Below, in pieces: positions 39,053-40,686 of a stretch of DNA of 40,686 nucleotides. Where the stretch lies: positions 1 to 40,686 of the forward strand of contig CAZEMR010000024.1 in the NCBI GenBank assembly GCA_964513465.1, in the 5' to 3' direction. Both the position numbers and the translations under genes were made by a program. Source of the DNA: CAZEMR01 sp964513465. Its GTDB lineage: Bacteria; Bacteroidota; Ignavibacteria; Kapaibacteriales; UBA2268. A model generated the notes under the pieces. That model did no database searches. It saw only the letters and a list, made by a program, of their open reading frames with translations, and had not been told where the DNA came from. Position 1 is the stretch's first letter; each line of letters opens with the position of its first letter.

Positions 39053-39478
39053 CTACTCTTCGTAGACGACTCCCATGCTGCGGGCTGTGCCGGCTATCAT
39101 ATTTACTGCGTTGTCCATATCGTTGGCGTTGAGGTCTTCCCATTTGATCTTGCAGATCTCTTCGCACTGTGCGCGGGTGATTTTGCCTACTTTGGTTGCG
39201 TGGGGCTCGGCAGAGCCTTTGGGCAGATTGGCGAATTTTTTGATGAGCACTGCTGCGGGCGGGGATTTTACGATAAACGTAAAGGTTTTATCGGAATAGA
39301 ATGTTACCAGTACCGGCAGCAGCATTCCGCCCTCTTTCGAGGTCTGGGCGTTGAATTTTTTGACGAATTCCATACCGTTCAGACCGCGCTGACCGAATGC
39401 CGGGCCTACCGGCGGGGCCATCGAGGCTTCGCCTGCCTTGAGCTGCAATTTAAATTGTCCTGCTACTTTCTTTGCCAT
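39053..39478 (-). CDS. rplK: 50S ribosomal protein L11
   Basis: A 141-residue L11 with the Pro-rich N-terminal domain ('KAGEASMAPPVGPAFGQRGL') that forms the thiostrepton pocket with 23S rRNA, and the C-terminal RNA-binding domain ('KVGKITRAQCEEICKIKWED'). It is part of the GTPase-associated centre and is needed for (p)ppGpp synthesis by RelA-type enzymes. The length is normal. It follows nusG by 64 AT-rich bases. Confidence 0.98.
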   Translation of the reverse strand: MAKKVAGQFKLQLKAGEASMAPPVGPAFGQRGLNGMEFVKKFNAQTSKEGGMLLPVLVTFYSDKTFTFIVKSPPAAVLIKKFANLPKGSAEPHATKVGKITRAQCEEICKIKWEDLNANDMDNAVNMIAGTARSMGVVYEE

Positions 39479-39542
39479 TTTCTTAAGCCTTATATTACAA
39501 CTATTATATTATATATATATTATGTGTTGAATTTAGTTATGT

Positions 39543-40121
39543 TTATGATTGACTGGGGCCTTCCATTTCGACCTGGCTGAAGTCCAGCTCTACCGGGGTT
39601 TTGCGCCCGAGGATGCCGACTTCTACCTTCAGTTTTTGTTTTTCGTTGTTGACTTCCTTGACCGTACCGCTGAATGTGGTAAACGGCCCTTCGATCACAC
39701 GAACGGGATCGCCAACCGAGAATGCGTGCTCGACAGTCGCAATATCGCGTCTTTCCTCGACCCGGCCGATTATGCGATCGACTTCGATCTTCTGCAGCGG
39801 GGTCGGGATATTGCGCCGACCGACAAAGCTTACGACCGAGGGCAGCTCGCTTATCAGATTGATAATCTTTTTGTCCAGAGCGGCCCGAACAAGGATATAG
39901 CCCGGAAGGAAGTTCTTGATGCGCGTTCTGCGCTTGCCTCCCCGGACTTCGTATACGGTTTCCTGCGGTATGACGACTTCCAAAATACGTTCGCCAAGGT
40001 CAAGGCGTTCCGTTTCGGATTCGATAGCCTGTTTGACCTTGGTTTCGTGGCTGGTATAAGTCCTGATGGCATACCACTTCGGCTCAACCGCTTCGTCGTT
40101 TGTATTGCCGCTGTATTTCAT
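39543..40121 (-). CDS. nusG: Transcription elongation/antitermination factor NusG
   Basis: 192 residues. A 15-residue polar leader is followed by the NGN domain ('KWYAIRTYTSHETKVKQAIE', 'RIKNFLPGYILVRAALDKKI') that clamps RNA polymerase, then the KOW domain ('FSVGDPVRVIEGPFTTFSGT'), which binds Rho or ribosomal S10. There are no large insertions between the domains. It lies 49 bases after secE, the standard arrangement. Confidence 0.98.
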   Translation of the reverse strand: MKYSGNTNDEAVEPKWYAIRTYTSHETKVKQAIESETERLDLGERILEVVIPQETVYEVRGGKRRTRIKNFLPGYILVRAALDKKIINLISELPSVVSFVGRRNIPTPLQKIEVDRIIGRVEERRDIATVEHAFSVGDPVRVIEGPFTTFSGTVKEVNNEKQKLKVEVGILGRKTPVELDFSQVEMEGPSQS

Positions 40122-40170
40122 TATATTAATTTTTCTTTATTAAAAATATTATGCCTGCGGCGGTGACCGA

Positions 40171-40356
40171 TTAACTAAAGACCATGTTCACGATTCCGTT
40201 CATCGCAAGGTCTATGACCCAGACGATGGCGGTAATTACTATAGTGGTGACAATCACCACGACTGTGGATTCGCGAAGCTGCTCTTTGGTCGGCCAGGAG
40301 ACTTTTTTCATCTCCGAGACCACATCGCCGAAAAAGTTTTTTATACTGGCAATCAT
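40171..40356 (-). CDS. secE: Preprotein translocase subunit SecE
   Basis: A 61-residue, single-membrane-span SecE. The amphipathic helix 'FFGDVVSEMKKVSWPTKEQL' contains the conserved K-V-x-W-P motif and is followed by one hydrophobic segment ('VVVIVTTIVITAIVWVIDLA'). It clamps the two halves of SecY. The short one-span form is typical outside the enterobacteria. It starts 50 bases after tRNA-Trp and is probably co-transcribed with the tRNA genes. Confidence 0.97.
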   Translation of the reverse strand: MIASIKNFFGDVVSEMKKVSWPTKEQLRESTVVVIVTTIVITAIVWVIDLAMNGIVNMVFS

Positions 40357-40406
40357 AATTAACTACTCAATTTTAATTTGCGCTCTGGTTTCTAAACAGC
40401 AAAAAG

Positions 40407-40479
40407 CACGGGTGGAAGGACTCGAACCCTCAGCCTACGGTTTTGGAGACCGTCGCTCTACCAATTGAGCTACACCCGT
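40407..40479 (-). tRNA. tRNA-Trp (CCA)
   Basis: A full cloverleaf: acceptor ACGGGTG/CACCCGT, D-arm GCTC...GAGC, anticodon stem ACGGT/ACCGT with loop CTCCAAA (anticodon CCA), T-arm GAGGG-TTCGAGT-CCTTC and discriminator G. No 3' CCA is encoded. tRNA-Trp directly before secE is a common FCB arrangement. Confidence 0.97.
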
Positions 40480-40485
40480 AACGAG

Positions 40486-40558
<73 letters not shown>

Positions 40559-40632
40559 ACTTAAAGCAATATTCGCGCAGCCGCCGCTATTGCAAATCGC
40601 GATTCATACGAATGCGGCCGGCAGCTCCGGCG

Positions 40633-40686
40633 AGCGGGAAACGGGACTCGAACCCGCGGCCCTCAGCTTGGGAAGCTGATGCTCTA
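40633..40686 (-). tRNA. tRNA-Gly (CCC), 5' part outside the window
   Basis: The 3' 54 bases are seen: anticodon stem TCAGC/GCTGA with loop TTCCCAA (anticodon CCC), T-arm GCGGG-TTCGAGT-CCCGT, acceptor 3' strand TTCCCGC and discriminator T, as expected for glycine. The acceptor 5' strand and most of the D-arm lie beyond the right edge. No CCA is encoded. Confidence 0.9.

Overview
The window is a bacterial chromosome segment dominated by one very long minus-strand block of transcription and translation genes (about 40686 down to 7023). A short accessory region at the left edge carries envelope, lipid, repair and housekeeping genes. Several features suggest the FCB (Bacteroidota/Chlorobiota/Ignavibacteria) group: a cysteine-free 38-residue L36, an 89-residue S14 without the zinc motif, secY followed by map and infA without adk, a PD40-repeat/OmpA outer-membrane protein with a beta-barrel partner, a serine-palmitoyltransferase-like enzyme, and a promoter upstream of rpsL matching the Bacteroidota -33/-7 pattern. 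Two features are unlike classical Bacteroidia: tuf lies inside the str cluster, and many genes have clear Shine-Dalgarno sequences. My guess is a lineage on the Ignavibacteria/Kapabacteria/Chlorobi side. No rRNA is present to settle this.

Layout from right to left, the direction of transcription: tRNA-Gly (cut by the window edge), tRNA-Thr, tRNA-Trp, secE, nusG, rplK, rplA, rplJ, rplL, a terminator-like hairpin, rpoB, rpoC and a strong terminator. Next comes an EF-G gene of the mitochondrial-EFG1/spdEFG1 type, then rpsL, rpsG, a second and divergent EF-G, and tuf. The S10, spc and alpha clusters follow without a break (rpsJ to rplQ), with secY, map, infA and rpmJ in their usual places, closed by a terminator at 7023-7054. 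The order is canonical except that rpsD (S4) is missing between rpsK and rpoA.

Left of the block are a minus-strand pair (beta-barrel protein, then PD40/OmpA protein) and a plus-strand serine-palmitoyltransferase-like gene converging on it across a bidirectional terminator. Further left are a short MGMT-type protein, a CoA-pyrophosphatase-type NUDIX hydrolase, an M16 peptidase-family protein lacking its zinc motif, and the start of a MoxR ATPase gene.

The most interesting signal is the pair of EF-G genes flanking rpsL-rpsG. The copy next to rpoC carries mitochondrial translocase (EFG1) signatures. The copy in the normal str position has lost the domain IV residues needed for translocation. 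This suggests that translocation and ribosome recycling are split between two proteins, and that the recycling-type protein occupies the classical fusA locus. I saw no CRISPR array, insertion sequence, prophage or other mobile element.
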